Positions 11,772 through 23,051 of a stretch of DNA of 64,000 nt are shown here, one piece after another; the first letter of the stretch is position 1; every line of letters begins with the position of its first letter. The stretch is from Lytechinus pictus (taxonomy: Eukaryota; Echinodermata; Echinoidea; Temnopleuroida; Toxopneustidae), in contig NC_087249.1 of NCBI RefSeq assembly GCF_037042905.1, positions 10,908,001-10,972,000 of the forward strand, read 5' to 3'. The translations under genes and the position numbers were made by a program. The notes under the pieces were generated by a model that saw nothing but the letters and a program-made list of their open reading frames with translations, ran no database searches and was not told the DNA's origin.

Positions 11772-12058
11772 ATTAGAAAGAACACAGTGCCCCCACAGTG
11801 TGTTCACAGTGTGGAACACGAAGTGAAATCACCTTCACACTGTTAAATTTGAGCATTTCAACACTGTGTATCACATATTCACATAGTCGACCATGTGAAC
11901 ACGCTGTGAACAGTCACCCTGTCGAGGTGTCCACAGTGTAAAAATATCTTCACACTGTTGAATTTGAGCATTTTAACAGTGTGAATAATATTTTCACAAA
12001 GTCCACTATGTGAACGCACTGTGATCACACTGTTATGTGTGACACTGTTCTTTCCACC
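11772..12058. mobile_element. CACTGTG-rich foldback element, copy 1
   Basis: It begins GAAAGAACACAGTG and ends CACTGTTCTTTCC, an inverted pair, and is filled with repeated CACAGTGTG / CACACTGTT words in both orientations. Related copies lie at about 41918-42147 and 48984-49239. Confidence 0.65.
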
Positions 12059-12884
12059 AAAGGTTGGTCCACAATTTACTAGCGCATACATGCAACTTTT
12101 GTGATATTTATCCGTTGCCATGGTAACAGCCAGAGACGAACTCGGTTTTGGTGGCTCCCCTTCTAAATTCAAATGTTAGTCCATAAGGAAGCTCTGTGCC
12201 AAAAATTGTGTTTTTATCCAGTCATTAACGGTAATCCAAAAAATTGACCCTAAGCAACCCTACTATCATAGACAGTCTAATACGTACCGCATGGGCTAAG
12301 CACATTCGGTCTAGTTTCATTTATCGTTTGCTGCAACTACTTTCCTTCAGCTTTAACACTGTAAACTAGTAAAACCTAGTCCAAAACCATTTTTATATAT
12401 CTTCAACCGACTAACTGTTACATGTAATATTTACTTACCGAAACAAATATTTTTTTCCTAGAAAAGGTATCAAGACCCAATCTTCAGTATGAAAGAGAAC
12501 GATAATTGCCGAATGTTTTCCGAACTAGATGCTTTGAAGTCATAACAAAATATGAGGAACATTTTGACAAGATTCGACTCTTTTTTTTTCTTTCTTTCAA
12601 GGCAAATCAACAAGATTAAGTGGAGTTATTTCAATCTCTTTCATATTCCATTAAACAATGATGCATTCGTGATGTCATATGTACGAATTACATTTCATTC
12701 ACTTGTCAGTACTAATAAAGCAGTCTTGTGGAGGTGAGCAATTTACCTTGGCAAGGGTTCAGGTTTTGTTCGGTTTCGTTTCGTACGTGATCTGTATTTT
12801 TTTTCTCAATGGGAGAGAGCGTTCTGATAGAATTGAGAGAAAGAAAGATTTTAATATAATGATGGTAAAAATATGATACTACTC

Positions 12885-12893
12885 TGTTACTGT

Positions 12894-12925
<32 letters not shown>

Positions 12926-13099
12926 CTACTATTTGTACAACTACTACTACTACTGCTTCTACTCCTACTTCTACTATTCTTCTCATTCTGCTTCTTCGTC
13001 TCCGTCTTCCTTTTCTTCTTCTTCTTCTTCTTCTTCTTCTTCTTCTTCTTCTTCTACTTCTTCTTCTTCTACTTCTACTTACTACTACTACTTCTACTA

Positions 13100-13131
<32 letters not shown>

Positions 13132-13435
13132 GTACTACTACTACTACTGCTACTTCTACTACCATTACTACTACTATAATATTACTACTTCTGCTAGTAG
13201 TAGAAGAAGTATAGGCCTAATAGTAGAAGTTGTATAGTACTAGTAATAACGATAATGACAATTAGGATAATAATATTAATGATAAAATTGATAATGATCA
13301 TGATAATATTAATAATTACAACAACAGCAGAAGCAATAATAATATCAATAATCATAATAATAATGATAGTTTTAATAATGATAGTAATAATGATAATAAT
13401 AATACTGATGATAATAATGATGATGACGTATAGAT
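12885..13435. repeat. Trinucleotide microsatellite block (CTA/CTT, then ATA/GAT)
   Basis: About 320 bp of CTA, CTC and CTT trinucleotides is followed by about 210 bp of AAT/GAT-type repeats. All frames through it encode homopolymer-like peptides and are not genes. It ends where tandem unit A begins. Confidence 0.9.
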
Positions 13436-13733
13436 GAATAAATTCCAATATCAATATAATTATTTATATACAGATTTAGACATTAACGATATAATTACCC
13501 TACCGTGTGGTTTCAATCTGGTTTGATGGGACAGCAGATTTTTCAAACCATGCGGTTGTAAGATATATGTTTGCATATAATTAGAAAATCAAAATTTCAT
13601 TAAAAATGTAATGCAAAGAAAAATCAGTAAATGTTCTTCTAATAGGGCATCTAATCGATGTATTTTAAAGTCCTTCGGAGAGGATGCGTATATCCTTAGT
13701 TCCCTTTATTTCTTTATCAGAGCGAGTTTTCGC

Positions 13734-13896
13734 TCAGTGGCGTACGGGACTTTAAGCGCCGAGGGAGTATGGTAAGGCCTTTAACATTTATTCCTATTTC
13801 TGAATTATTGATATCAAGAAATATGGAAGTAAATGTTAAAAGGGCTTGCCGTTCACCCGCGTCGCTGCAAGTCCGGCTTACACCGCTAAACAAACA
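13734..13896. mobile_element. Possible hAT-type MITE upstream of G2 (also in units B and C)
   Basis: CAGTGGCGTACGGGACTT at the left and a loosely complementary AAGTCCGGCTTACACCGCTA at the right bracket about 160 bp. Equivalents start at about 22289 and 30461. I see no clear target duplication, so it is either old or only resembles hAT ends. Confidence 0.4.
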
Positions 13897-14360
13897 CTCG
13901 CCAATATCAAAACAATAGGTAAACAAAATCAAATTAATGAATAATGACATATTGATATGGCTTGATGAACCTACATTGAAACAAAGTGACTGATAGTATT
14001 CGATGTTCTTTGCCTGTCTGTGAAAGGAATGAAATCCAATATTCGACATACTGGACAGGAAAATGATTAATTTGAGGTCAAATTTGTGCTAAAATTTGAC
14101 ATTGCTAATCATTGCTTGTTTATTTAAGCAATCAACAAAAAACTTTGATGGAAAATCTCGTCCGAATTCGAGCATTATTAATAATGTCCTCGTTAATTTA
14201 GCGATGTTTAATTGAAAATAATAATAAAAGGAGACTAGTGCCAATGTATAGTTCACCTTTTGATAGTCATAGTCGCTTGTGTCACAGATATCAACTTTGA
14301 CAATTGTCCTAGCTGAATATTTTTTTATCATTATTAGTCGTTTTAGTTTGATCGGAAATG

Positions 14361-14368
14361 TATAAATA
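14361..14368 (+). promoter_or_regulatory. TATA box of G2
   Basis: TATAAATA lies 136 bp upstream of the G2 start codon; the same box sits at equivalent places before G3 and G4. Confidence 0.7.
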
Positions 14369-14496
14369 TTGCTGCGAAAAGCCATATTTTTCATACCTTA
14401 ATCCGGTTCGTTGCAGAGTCACTAGAAAATCAGGTGAATACTCCAACTCCTTTCTTTTTACGTGAAATCTTCGGATTTTAGCATCCCGCCATAAAT

Positions 14497-15750
14497 ATGT
14501 GTTCTTCTGGAAAACTTTTTGGTTTGTTCTTTCCTCTCCTTGGTAAGTTAATTTTCATTGTAATTATGATATGAATTGTAAAATTTTTCATAGGACTGTT
14601 TAGATAGAATTAACATCCACGCTGAAACTTGGTAGAACCACATGTATTAGCGGCAGAATCTTGGATCAGATACTCTGAAATAATGTCACCTGCTTAGCTT
14701 AGTGTACACTTGCTTTATTTGATATTAAGTTGGTGGTCTTCGCCTTTAGAAAAATGTATCTCTATGCATATTGCAGCTACATCTTTTAGGATTTTGTATG
14801 TGTAAAGAATGGTATTTGGTGTAATTTTTAAACGAGCCAACTCGAAATTGAGTTCTATCAATTCGATTAGTGAGATATTGATTTAAAATATTGATAATAA
14901 ATATCTAAACGTATATCATGGAGTTCAAGTGGGCTGTTTGATTATGAGAATATTAATTCATCTTAAATATAGTTCTTTTATATAACATATCCAGTTTACC
15001 TTAAAGTTATAGCCTACTGTATTTTTTTATAAATAACATATACAGGTTACCCAAAGAAGCCTTCTTTAACTTTTGGTATTATTCGTTAATGAGTCATTTG
15101 ATCATGTTGATTATTCCTGTAAAAAGAAAGAGAAGCAGTTTTGTTTTGGGGGGAGATAGGAAATAGGAAAACGATAAGGGGCGACATAGTAACAAAAAAA
15201 GATGGTGGTGTGATTTTATTATTAATTGCCTTATTATGCTTTTCATTTTCATTTCATTAAAAGTACCCCATTTTTATTTTCAGTTTTCTGTGTAATGACT
15301 GAGGCCAGTCGTGGGGCTGTAGCAATCCACATAGCCAATGTGCCTCAGGAGCAAACCCTCATGAATGTCCCAATGAATCAAGTCATGGCTGACGAATCAT
15401 CCGAAACAGTCGAATCATCCGAAACGTCCGAATCATCCGAAACATCCGAATCATCCGAAGTATCAGCCGAATCATCCGAGACAGACGGATTAACCGAAAT
15501 GGCCGAAGTCGAAACGGGAGTCGAAACAAATACGGACACTGCTGCCAATAACGCTGGCCTCATGAACCCAGCAGTACCGATTCCTGTCCGGAGCGGGAGC
15601 AAAGTTGGCGGGAATCTTGCTATTGTTTTCGGTGTTTTGGGGCTGGTTGCTGTGGTAGTCGTAGGAGCTTTCTTTGTTCTTCGCAGACAAAGGCGCTCTT
15701 ACGTTTTAGCAAGATATGAAGAACAGCAACTGATGATGGAGAAATCGTAA
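14497..15750 (+). CDS. G2: P16-like acidic Ser/Glu-repeat membrane protein (2 exons, 170 aa)
   Basis: Exon 1 is 14497-14542 (donor G|gtaagt) and exon 2 is 15284-15750 (acceptor tttcag|TT). The leader MCSSGKLFGLFFPLL joins VFCVMTEA, with cleavage expected near residue 23. The mature protein has a VPQEQT motif, then an acidic region at about 52-98 built from six-residue SSETSE-type repeats encoded by an 18-bp DNA repeat, then a Val/Ala/Gly-rich helix at about 126-148 and a 22-residue tail starting RRQRR and ending MMEKS. Many Ser residues sit in S-x-E context, the acceptor pattern of secretory-pathway and CK2-type kinases, so heavy phosphorylation is plausible. By analogy with P16 it would act at the surface of skeletogenic cells. 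It is nearly identical to G4 in exon 2. A conserved AATAAA lies at 17037. Confidence 0.85.
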
Positions 15751-15879
15751 TTTATGCTCTTCACTTGGTCATCTCAACTTAACAATGGAGTCAGAGGATG
15801 AAAAAAAATGTATTCTTGATGTTGAACGCATATAGTACAACGACTAAACTGCTCTGTATTATGTAACCATAGGGATATT

Positions 15880-16255
15880 GCAATTGCAATGGGGACGGAT
15901 TCTACAATATGGTAAATCTATTGAAAATGCTCGTCATAACACTGTGAACAGCTTAGAGGTCTTTGCCAATGGTTGGTCGACCGGGACAGCAGATCGTCCT
16001 TAGATTTGGACCTGACGAAAAATTGCAAATTTGTGGTTTGTCCAGAGTCCAGGACGACACTGCTGTTATTCACCGATTTTCCACAGAGACTCCTTTGTCA
16101 TGAAGGTCCTTTGACAATATATTTTCTGTGTTCTAGAAGGCGTCTGCGTACTGGTTGCGAAAAGAGTCATACGACGAAGCCTACTTCAAACCGGTCGATG
16201 GTATGTCATTCTAAATCACGTAAAAGATTCGGACGTTTTAGATCTGGTATGACTG
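15880..16255 (+). repeat. Conserved block in the 3' flank of G2 (also G3, G4 and, inverted, G8)
   Basis: This block recurs at about 24465-24835 and 32635-33020 in the same orientation to the gene. A related copy lies at 47985-48276, on the strand opposite to G8. It includes a GTCCAGAGTCCAGGACGAC segment that can fold. Its presence in the opposite gene orientation at G8 argues for a dispersed repeat rather than only ancestral UTR. Confidence 0.6.
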
Positions 16256-16880
16256 CATAGCATTCGATAGTATGGGGGAGAAGTAATTGTATTTTGTAAC
16301 TACTCAAAATGTGTAACCTTCGTGAAATTGATAATGCCTTAAGATTTACCTGTCGAAATTATAGTTCATGAAGATATTGAGAAATTAAGACCTGTGACAA
16401 AATCATGCACAGTTATCATGTCTATACTTGTGTAGCAATGGCTTTTAGTGAAATATGATAACATTTTAACGCATTATTTCTACTTTTTTTCAAAATGCCG
16501 AGACGCAAAAAGCTTTTAAGAGCACAAAACATTAATTGGAAAAACCCGTCTAATGACCATGAAGATCTGGGAGGGCTTTGTCGAAATTTGTTAGCACGGG
16601 CATAGCAGTATGACTGCATAGCATTCGATAGTATGGGGGAGAAGTAATTGTATTCTGTAACTATATACTCAAAACTGTTTAAATGTGTAACCTTCGTGAA
16701 ATTGATAATGCCTCAAGATTTATCTGTCGAAATTATAGTTCATGAATATATTGAGATATTAAGACCTGTGGCAAAGTCATGCACAGTTATTATGTCTATA
16801 CTTTGGTGTAGCAATGGCTTTTAGTAAAATATGATAACATTTTAACGCATTATTTCTACTTTTTTTTTCAAAATAAAGTG
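16250..16880 (+). repeat. Local direct duplication (about 360 bp) downstream of G2
   Basis: The segment beginning TATGACTGCATAGCATTCGA occurs at about 16248 and again at about 16610, with the following sequence repeated up to a poly-T run each time. Units B and C have it once, so the duplication is specific to unit A. Confidence 0.75.
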
Positions 16881-17036
16881 CGATGTATTTACACTAAGTA
16901 TACAGTGTAACTTAATCATCCTCTCAGTCTTTATTTCTTGCAAAACATATTCAAACATTGTATTCATTTTTATTCTGACTCATTGTGAAACTTAATTTTG
17001 CTGTACATATTTGCATTTTGATCTTATTGAATTTTG

Positions 17037-17042
17037 AATAAA
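17037..17042 (+). terminator. Likely polyadenylation signal of G2
   Basis: AATAAA in GAATAAATTGAG, conserved in place in the other units (25251-25256, 33413-33418). It implies 3' UTRs of roughly 0.9-1.3 kb; an earlier signal cannot be excluded. Confidence 0.45.
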
Positions 17043-17094
17043 TTGAGTATTTAAATAACGAATTGACGTTATTTATATAGTAATTAGACATCGA

Positions 17095-17330
17095 GATTGA
17101 TTGATTGATTGATTGATTGGATAACTCACTAATTGGTGGTTGGTCGATTAATGATGTTCATGAGTAGAAGGATGAATGGATAGATTAATTAATAGAATGA
17201 TGGATGGTTGGACTGATGGATGGAATGACCGGTGGATGGATTGATTGATGGATAGAAGGATTCGGGATGGATAGATTGATGACTAGATGGATGGATTGGT
17301 GGATGAATAAAAAAGATTGGTGGTTAAAAG
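17095..17330 (+). repeat. GATT/GGAT minisatellite
   Basis: GATT and GGAT tetranucleotide-based repeats downstream of the G2 polyadenylation signal. Equivalents at about 25318-25765 and 33490-33840 differ in length between units. Confidence 0.85.
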
Positions 17331-17652
17331 GAAGAAGGTGTTATGTGATTTTGCCTCGGAGGGAGCAATGTAGCCTTGGGTTTGGGTTAAAAGTAACACA
17401 TGTTATAATTTGTTTAGATTTTCCAGAGCACTTTATAATGAAAAAGTCTTTAACTCGTTTCGAATACAGCCCCCTCCACCACCCCCCCCCCCTTTCTCTC
17501 TCTCTCTCTTTCTCTCCCTCCATGTTTCCCTCCCATCTCATTCTCTCATTTTGTCTCGTTTTTCTCCCCTTTTCTTTGTCTCAATCGTTGTTTGATTCTG
17601 ATTTTAGTAGATATATTGAATATTGATATTCTTTCTAGCAAATATAATAATA

Positions 17653-17839
17653 GCAAAAAGAAGCTGCTGAAAACTGCTTATCTAATAAAAGAGAGCCAAT
17701 GGAGTAAATTAGAAAGTCAAAAAGGGGCCTAAGCTTTCGATCCTAGCAGAATCTTCGTCGGAGGCAAAATCGCCTCCGACGAAGATTCTGCTAGGATCGA
17801 AAGCTTAGGCCCCTTTTTGACTTTCTAAATATAATAATA
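17653..17839. mobile_element. Hairpin insertion in unit A with 12-bp flanking duplication
   Basis: Unit B reads straight through AATATAATAATA followed by CAGAGG. Unit A has AATATAATAATA, then about 170 bp, then AATATAATAATA and CAGAGG. The insert ends in a near-perfect inverted repeat with arms of about 54 bp (TCAAAAAGGGGCCTAAGC on one side, GCTTAGGCCCCTTTTTGA on the other) and only a few bases between arms. Length, direct repeats and empty site show a recent insertion. Confidence 0.8.
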
Positions 17840-18267
17840 CAGAGGATAAATTTTCGAAAATAGGTAATCCAATAGAGTATGCCTGACATTTCACACAACA
17901 AATTTTATAATTTTCAAAGCCCACACCCCATCCCCCTCTCGGATCTGCACTGACCGCAACTATTCGGTATTCATGTTTGCTCGGTCATCGGCAACGAAAA
18001 TAGTCCGTGACGCATTTCCCTGGTCCCCAGTTAGACCGTTGTAGGGTTTATATGGTTAGATCCAACGCTGGTGAAAATGGTCAATATTGAATAATTTGGA
18101 GTTTTCTCGCCGAGACGCAGAACGCTTTCAAGAACATAAAAAATATATTGTCAAATGCCCTTCATGACAATGAGCAACCAAGATTATAACGCTCAACTTA
18201 AGAATTTATCTAATCTTATTTATTCCATCAGCATACAAAATGAAAGGAAACAAAAATTATCTTCGAT

Positions 18268-19447
18268 CTATATATATTTGTGATTCATGTGGGTCATGGG
18301 GGAGGAAGGGGTTACATAATGTGACTGGGGCTTGGGACGAGAGTCTCTTAAACTGAGTCTGTAGTCATCAATCTGCTGTCGGTCAAGACATCGTGGGAGG
18401 TATGCCTGCATTGTACGATACCACCCCATAATCTTCTCCTGGGTGTTGGCGTCGATGTCTCTCCTGGCCATGCGACAAACGATGTCGACACGCCACGCTC
18501 CATAGTCATAGCCTTCCCTGTTGAGCAGCCTCTCGTTCTCCTATAGCCTGTTACATCTCAGGGCGTGCCAAGTCCCTCTTGACAGAAGCATTGAAGACAT
18601 CAGAATGAGCATTCTCACAGAAATTTAGGAAAGGTGAGTATGGCGGCAAAAGCTTCAGCTGAATATCTTGCTGAAAATTGGGTGGAAGTTGTGATCTTAC
18701 ATGTGGCCTGCCATTGTCGTATATCAGGACGATTGATTGGTTCTCCTTGCGGGAATCGAATGGAGCACTGTCGTGCCGTCTCCGCAAGGAATTCCTCGAA
18801 AATCTCTCTGGTGATCGTCTCGGTAGAGACCATGCGGTGCAACAAGCCTTTCTTTCCTGAAACAACATAAGTGACGTTGCACCTTTTGCCTCGTTGACCA
18901 TGTCACCATGGACAACTCTCCTAACAGGCTGACCTCGTTGTGCCCTTCCAAAAGAACGACGGGTCCAAATGTTGCAGCCGGTCTCGTCAATGTGGGCGAC
19001 AACTCCTTCGGCGAGAAACCATTGCGCATACTCCATTCGACGATCGAGCGTTTACTGGTGAATTCCTTCCATCCGGCACATCCTCAGCGAACTTCAGTGT
19101 GATGAACATTCCATCTAGAGTCCTGGATATAGTTGAAATGGAAACTGTTGGCTTCCAGGTCTCTTTTCATCTGATCTAGAGTGGCCAGCAGATTAAGATC
19201 AATTATGGCCTGAAGGCGGCGAGCTCTCATGTCTTCATCGATCTTATGATTTTTGGCGCCTCCCCTCGCCAGCTTTTTGCCGTCTGCCCGTTCTGAGATA
19301 AGTTGCTACGTTGGATGTGGCTGTTGAATGTTTGATGCCCAGTGCATCAGCTAACTCAAGGTAGTCAGCTTGGTGGCCTTCAAATGCAGCGATTAGTATA
19401 TCTCTATCTTCGTTGGGTATGCGCTGGTAGCTTACGTGTCCTGCCAT
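18268..19447 (-). pseudogene. Broken Tc1/mariner (IS630-type) transposase, copy in unit A
   Basis: Fragments in several minus-strand frames appear in the right order. First is an N-terminal helix-turn-helix part (19244-19447; ELADALGIKHSTATSNVATYL). Next is a catalytic part around 18551-19036, with HIDETG (first Asp), LIYDNGRPH (second Asp) and LPPYSPFLNFCENAH (final Glu). Last is a C-terminal piece around 18268-18471 (GWYRTMQAYLPRCL). The middle of the catalytic part runs in a second frame (TREIFEEFLAETARQC) before returning, and a stop breaks the linker, so at least two frameshifts and one stop are present. The copy in unit B carries the same breaks, so the element was already dead when the unit duplicated. 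Confidence 0.75.
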
Positions 19448-20794
19448 GTCGAAATGAACTGGTGTTCTGTAAATTCTGAAACTGTGTAGGTTATCTCGGT
19501 CTTAAGATGTTAATTATTCTTGTTACATTCCAAATCTGTACATCGAAGGGGGCAGTTGAGTGAGGGTAACACAGAGGTGACCTTATACTCAATATGCTAT
19601 AGACAATGTCATGTCTGTGCAGAATGTACATTTATTACTCTCCTTCTCAGCGGCTAGAATTCTGAATAGACCCATATACTTTGTTCTTGAAAACGAATAG
19701 ATGAAATAACAGAGTAGATCACAACGTCAAACAGGCATTTTTCGGCACATTTAAATAGATTTGTAAACACTTGTAACATTTATTCCCCTGAATTCTTAAC
19801 TTGAATGATCCCTTCAACAAAAAAAAGAATTCCAATCGCTAATTTAAAAGCTGGAAATGATGCTTCGATATTCAATGACTATTTTGAATGCTAACTGGCT
19901 CGTTTCTAAATTAAATGAAAAGAACACACAAACCTTCAATAAACATCCTATATTGAAATAAAAAAATATTTCATGACAATTTGCACGGCAAAACCGATCT
20001 ACGCTGATTTAAATGCCAAAAGTATTGATTCAAATTAAAATCGAATTCAACGGAGATCAATATTCAATATTTTATAAATGAATCATACCTTGCAATACAA
20101 TCCAGTAATGCAACCATTTAATTATTCCTGATCAATTCACTGTAAAGAATTATAGGTGTATCCTATAATTATAATAATAATGATGATGATGATGATTGTC
20201 ATAGCCATGGGGAGGGTGTGATGACTTGTTGGTCCAGTGGCAACTTCTTAAATACAGAACTCAGACAAAGTAACAATTGAGACAATATTTAAAGGAAATT
20301 GAATTCAATTTCAATCTTCAAATTCAAGTGTTCCTCGGAACAATTACATCACTTCAAAACATAAAGTATGGAAAAGTATTCAATATAAATCAATTATCGA
20401 AATCAACGGAGATCAATATTCAATATTTTATATATTAATCTTACATAGCAATACAATCCAGTATTGCAACCATTGATTATTCCTGATCAATTCACTAGAA
20501 AGAATTATCGATGTATCCAAATATAACAAAACAGTTTACTGTATTACTGCTTTAAAGTCCAAAAGTTCTTTTATTTCTATAGCTTCATTTCTTTAAAATA
20601 TGGAACCTGATCTGGAGAAGTTCTTGGGAATATTGAAATCAACTCGTTGACCGTCTAACATGGTCGAAGTCCTTCGACGTTCGCCTTGACTGACTAAACT
20701 TGACTAGCGTAGACTTTACATCGTACTGTAGTTTACATCGGGTTTATACCTCTATGCTCGAGAAACGCCTTCATTCAAAGGACATCATAACGTC

Positions 20795-21146
20795 CACTAG
20801 CGTACCTACGGGGGGGGGGCAGAGGGGGCACTCTGCCCCCCCCCCTGACGAGCCACAACCCATACAAAAGACATATACCTGCCCCCCCCTGATGAGCTTA
20901 AAAGACCTTTTTTGCCCCCCCCCCCCTGACGAACTTGAAGACCTTTAATGCCCCCCTGAAGAGCCTGAAGACCTTTTTTTTTTTTTTTTTTTTTTTTTTT
21001 GCTTGTCAAATTTTTTTCGGGTACGAAAACCTAATTTTTTTTATTGAAGACCTTTTTCTTTTTTTTTTTTTTTTTTTTGCTTGTCAAATTTTTTGGCGGC
21101 CAATTTTGCCCCCCCCCCCCTGTGGAAAATCCTAGGTACGCCACTG
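20795..21146. mobile_element. Short hAT-like poly-G/poly-T element (copy 2), unit A only
   Basis: The ends CACTAGCGTACCTACGG and CCTAGGTACGCCACTG are inverted. The duplication ATAACGTC flanks it (20787-20794 and 21147-21154). Unit B retains the uninterrupted site CATCATAACGTCGTCC at about 29300, a direct empty-site proof. The interior has repeated CCCCCCTGACGAGCTTGAAGACC-like units and long T runs followed by GCTTGTCAAATTTTTT. Confidence 0.9.
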
Positions 21147-21694
21147 ATAACGTCGTCCTTAATACTGTCGACGTCAACGCCATAGTTTAACTGGCGACAA
21201 AGCTTGGAAGACTGGGGCAGCCCATGTCCAGTACAGACAAATTTTGTGCAACATAGCTAGAAAAATATAAGAAACTGCCACGCCTTGTTTCTAGATGTAC
21301 AACCTAAACATGCTAGCTAATGCTACCAAACCCTAACTGGATAGCCGCTGCGGCTGCTCTTACAGAGAACTCGGAGGTCTTGCCTCTCAGATTCCTAAGC
21401 TTCAAGTGACAACTATTAATTCTAACTAGGGTTCCTCCCATATAAGAATTCCTATCCAAGCCCAAGCTACTTAAATATTGCATTCACCTGCTTATAACAA
21501 AAACCTTGAAAAATTGTTGAGAATATGCTAATAGCCAACTGCACTGCATAACTCTGGACCAAAAAAAAAATCATGACCAAGACAAACTATTTGCGTCACT
21601 GGCATAGATAGACATGACTTATAATAATAATAATAATGATAATACTACTACTAATAATAATAATGATTATAATTAATATGATAACAATAATAAT

Positions 21695-21975
21695 TTTTCA
21701 ATTCAATTCAATTCAATTCTTTATTCCATTTCCATTCAAAACATAATACAAAGTAATATAAAGTAATGCAAATCAAGTACAATTTTACAGACGAGCATTC
21801 TTACTTCTTAAAACAAAAACAGTATTGAGCATAGATGGAAATGAGGGGGGTCCACTAAAAAGCAAAGCTTGTAAAGTGTGGATCACCCTTGGAAATGAAG
21901 AAAATATAGTCGACTTATTCATATATGCGTATATATACAGGAAAGAAAAAAGAGAAAGAACAAAAAGGTCGAAAT
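21695..21975. repeat. TTCAA-headed dispersed repeat at the end of unit A
   Basis: It starts with tandem TTCAA words and contains CCACTAAAAAGCAAAGCTTG. The same family is at about 29875-30150 (end of unit B) and, diverged, at about 59065-59335 (CCACTAAAAAGCAATGCTGG). It may have served as a homology block for the tandem duplication; its class is not recognised. Confidence 0.55.
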
Positions 21976-22915
21976 CATAATGATACATAGATGAATAAAT
22001 TGCAATACCAATAACATTATTTATATAAAGTTTTAGACATCGACGATATAATTACCCTACCTTGCACTTTCAATCTAGTTTGGTGGGACAGCACATTTTC
22101 CAAACTGGCGGTTGATTATGTTTGCATATAATAAAACAAAATAAAAAAATCATTAAAAAATGTAATGCGAAGAAAAATCAGTAAATGTTCTTCTAATAGG
22201 GCATCCAATCGATGTGTTTTAAAGTCCTTCGGAGAGGATGCATATATCCTTCGTTCCCTATTTCTTTATTAGAGCGAGTTTTCGCTCAGTGGCGTACGGG
22301 ACTTTAAGCGACGAGGGGGTATGGTAAGCCTTTTTAACATTTATTCCTATTTCTGAATTCTTGATATCAAGAAATATAAAAGTAAATTTTAAAAGGGCTT
22401 GCCGTTCGCCCGCGTCGCTGAGAGTCCAGCTAACGCCGCTAATCAAACACTCGCCAACATCAAAACAATAGGTAAAAAATCAAATTAATGAATTATGACA
22501 TATTGATATGGCTTGATGAACCTACATTGAAACAAAGTGACTGATAGTATTCGATGTTCTATACCTGTCTGTGGAAGAATGAAATCCAGTATTCACATAC
22601 GGGACGGGAAAATGATTCATCAATTTAAGGTCAAATTTGTGCTAAAATTTGACATTGATAATCATTGCTTGTTTATTTAAGCAATCAACAAAACTTTGAT
22701 GGAAAATTTCGTCCGAATTCGAGCATTATTAATAATGTCCTCGTTAATTTAGCGATGTTTAATTGAAAATAATAATTAAAGGAGACCAGTGCCAATGTAT
22801 AGTTCACCTTTTGATAGTCAGTAGTCCCTTGTGTTACAGATATCAACTTTGACATGTGTCCCAGCTGAATATTTTTTATAATCATTATTAGTCATTTTTA
22901 GTTTGATCGGAAATG

Positions 22916-22923
22916 TATAAATA
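22916..22923 (+). promoter_or_regulatory. TATA box of G3
   Basis: TATAAATA lies 136 bp before the start codon, in a flank nearly identical to that of G2. Confidence 0.7.
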
Positions 22924-23051
22924 TTGGTGCGAAAAGTCATATTTTTCATACCTTAATCCGGTTCATTGCAGAGTCACTAGAAAATCAGGTGAATACTCCA
23001 ACTCCTTTCTTTTTACGTGAAATCTTTGGATTTTAGCATCCCGCCATAAAT

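Larger units (their letters stand above)
10502..13424. other. Intergenic stretch: repeats, possible G1 3' end, no gene seen
   Basis: Contains a possible G1 AATAAA at 11425-11430, a tRNA-derived SINE-like piece (about 11100-11345), a foldback element built from CACTGTG words (about 11772-12058) and two microsatellite blocks (about 12885-13435). No open frame here has coding character; the longest frames lie in microsatellite. Confidence 0.6.
13425..21983. repeat. Tandem unit A (about 8.56 kb) carrying G2 and a transposase pseudogene
   Basis: The unit opens at the shared ATAGATGAATAAATT and is colinear with unit B: upstream region, exon 1, intron, exon 2, 3' block, GGAT minisatellite, broken transposase, and a TTCAA-associated dispersed repeat at its end. 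Relative to unit B it has an extra 3' direct duplication of about 360 bp, a hairpin insertion near 17.65-17.84 kb and a hAT-like insertion at 20795-21146. Confidence 0.85.

Noticed and set aside
12873-13454. Long frames encoding Ser/Tyr/Thr or Ile/Met runs
   Set aside because: They are translations of trinucleotide microsatellites on both strands.
18551-19036. Intact transposase
   Set aside because: The conserved Asp and Glu motifs are there, but the middle is read in another frame and a stop breaks the linker to the N-terminal part.
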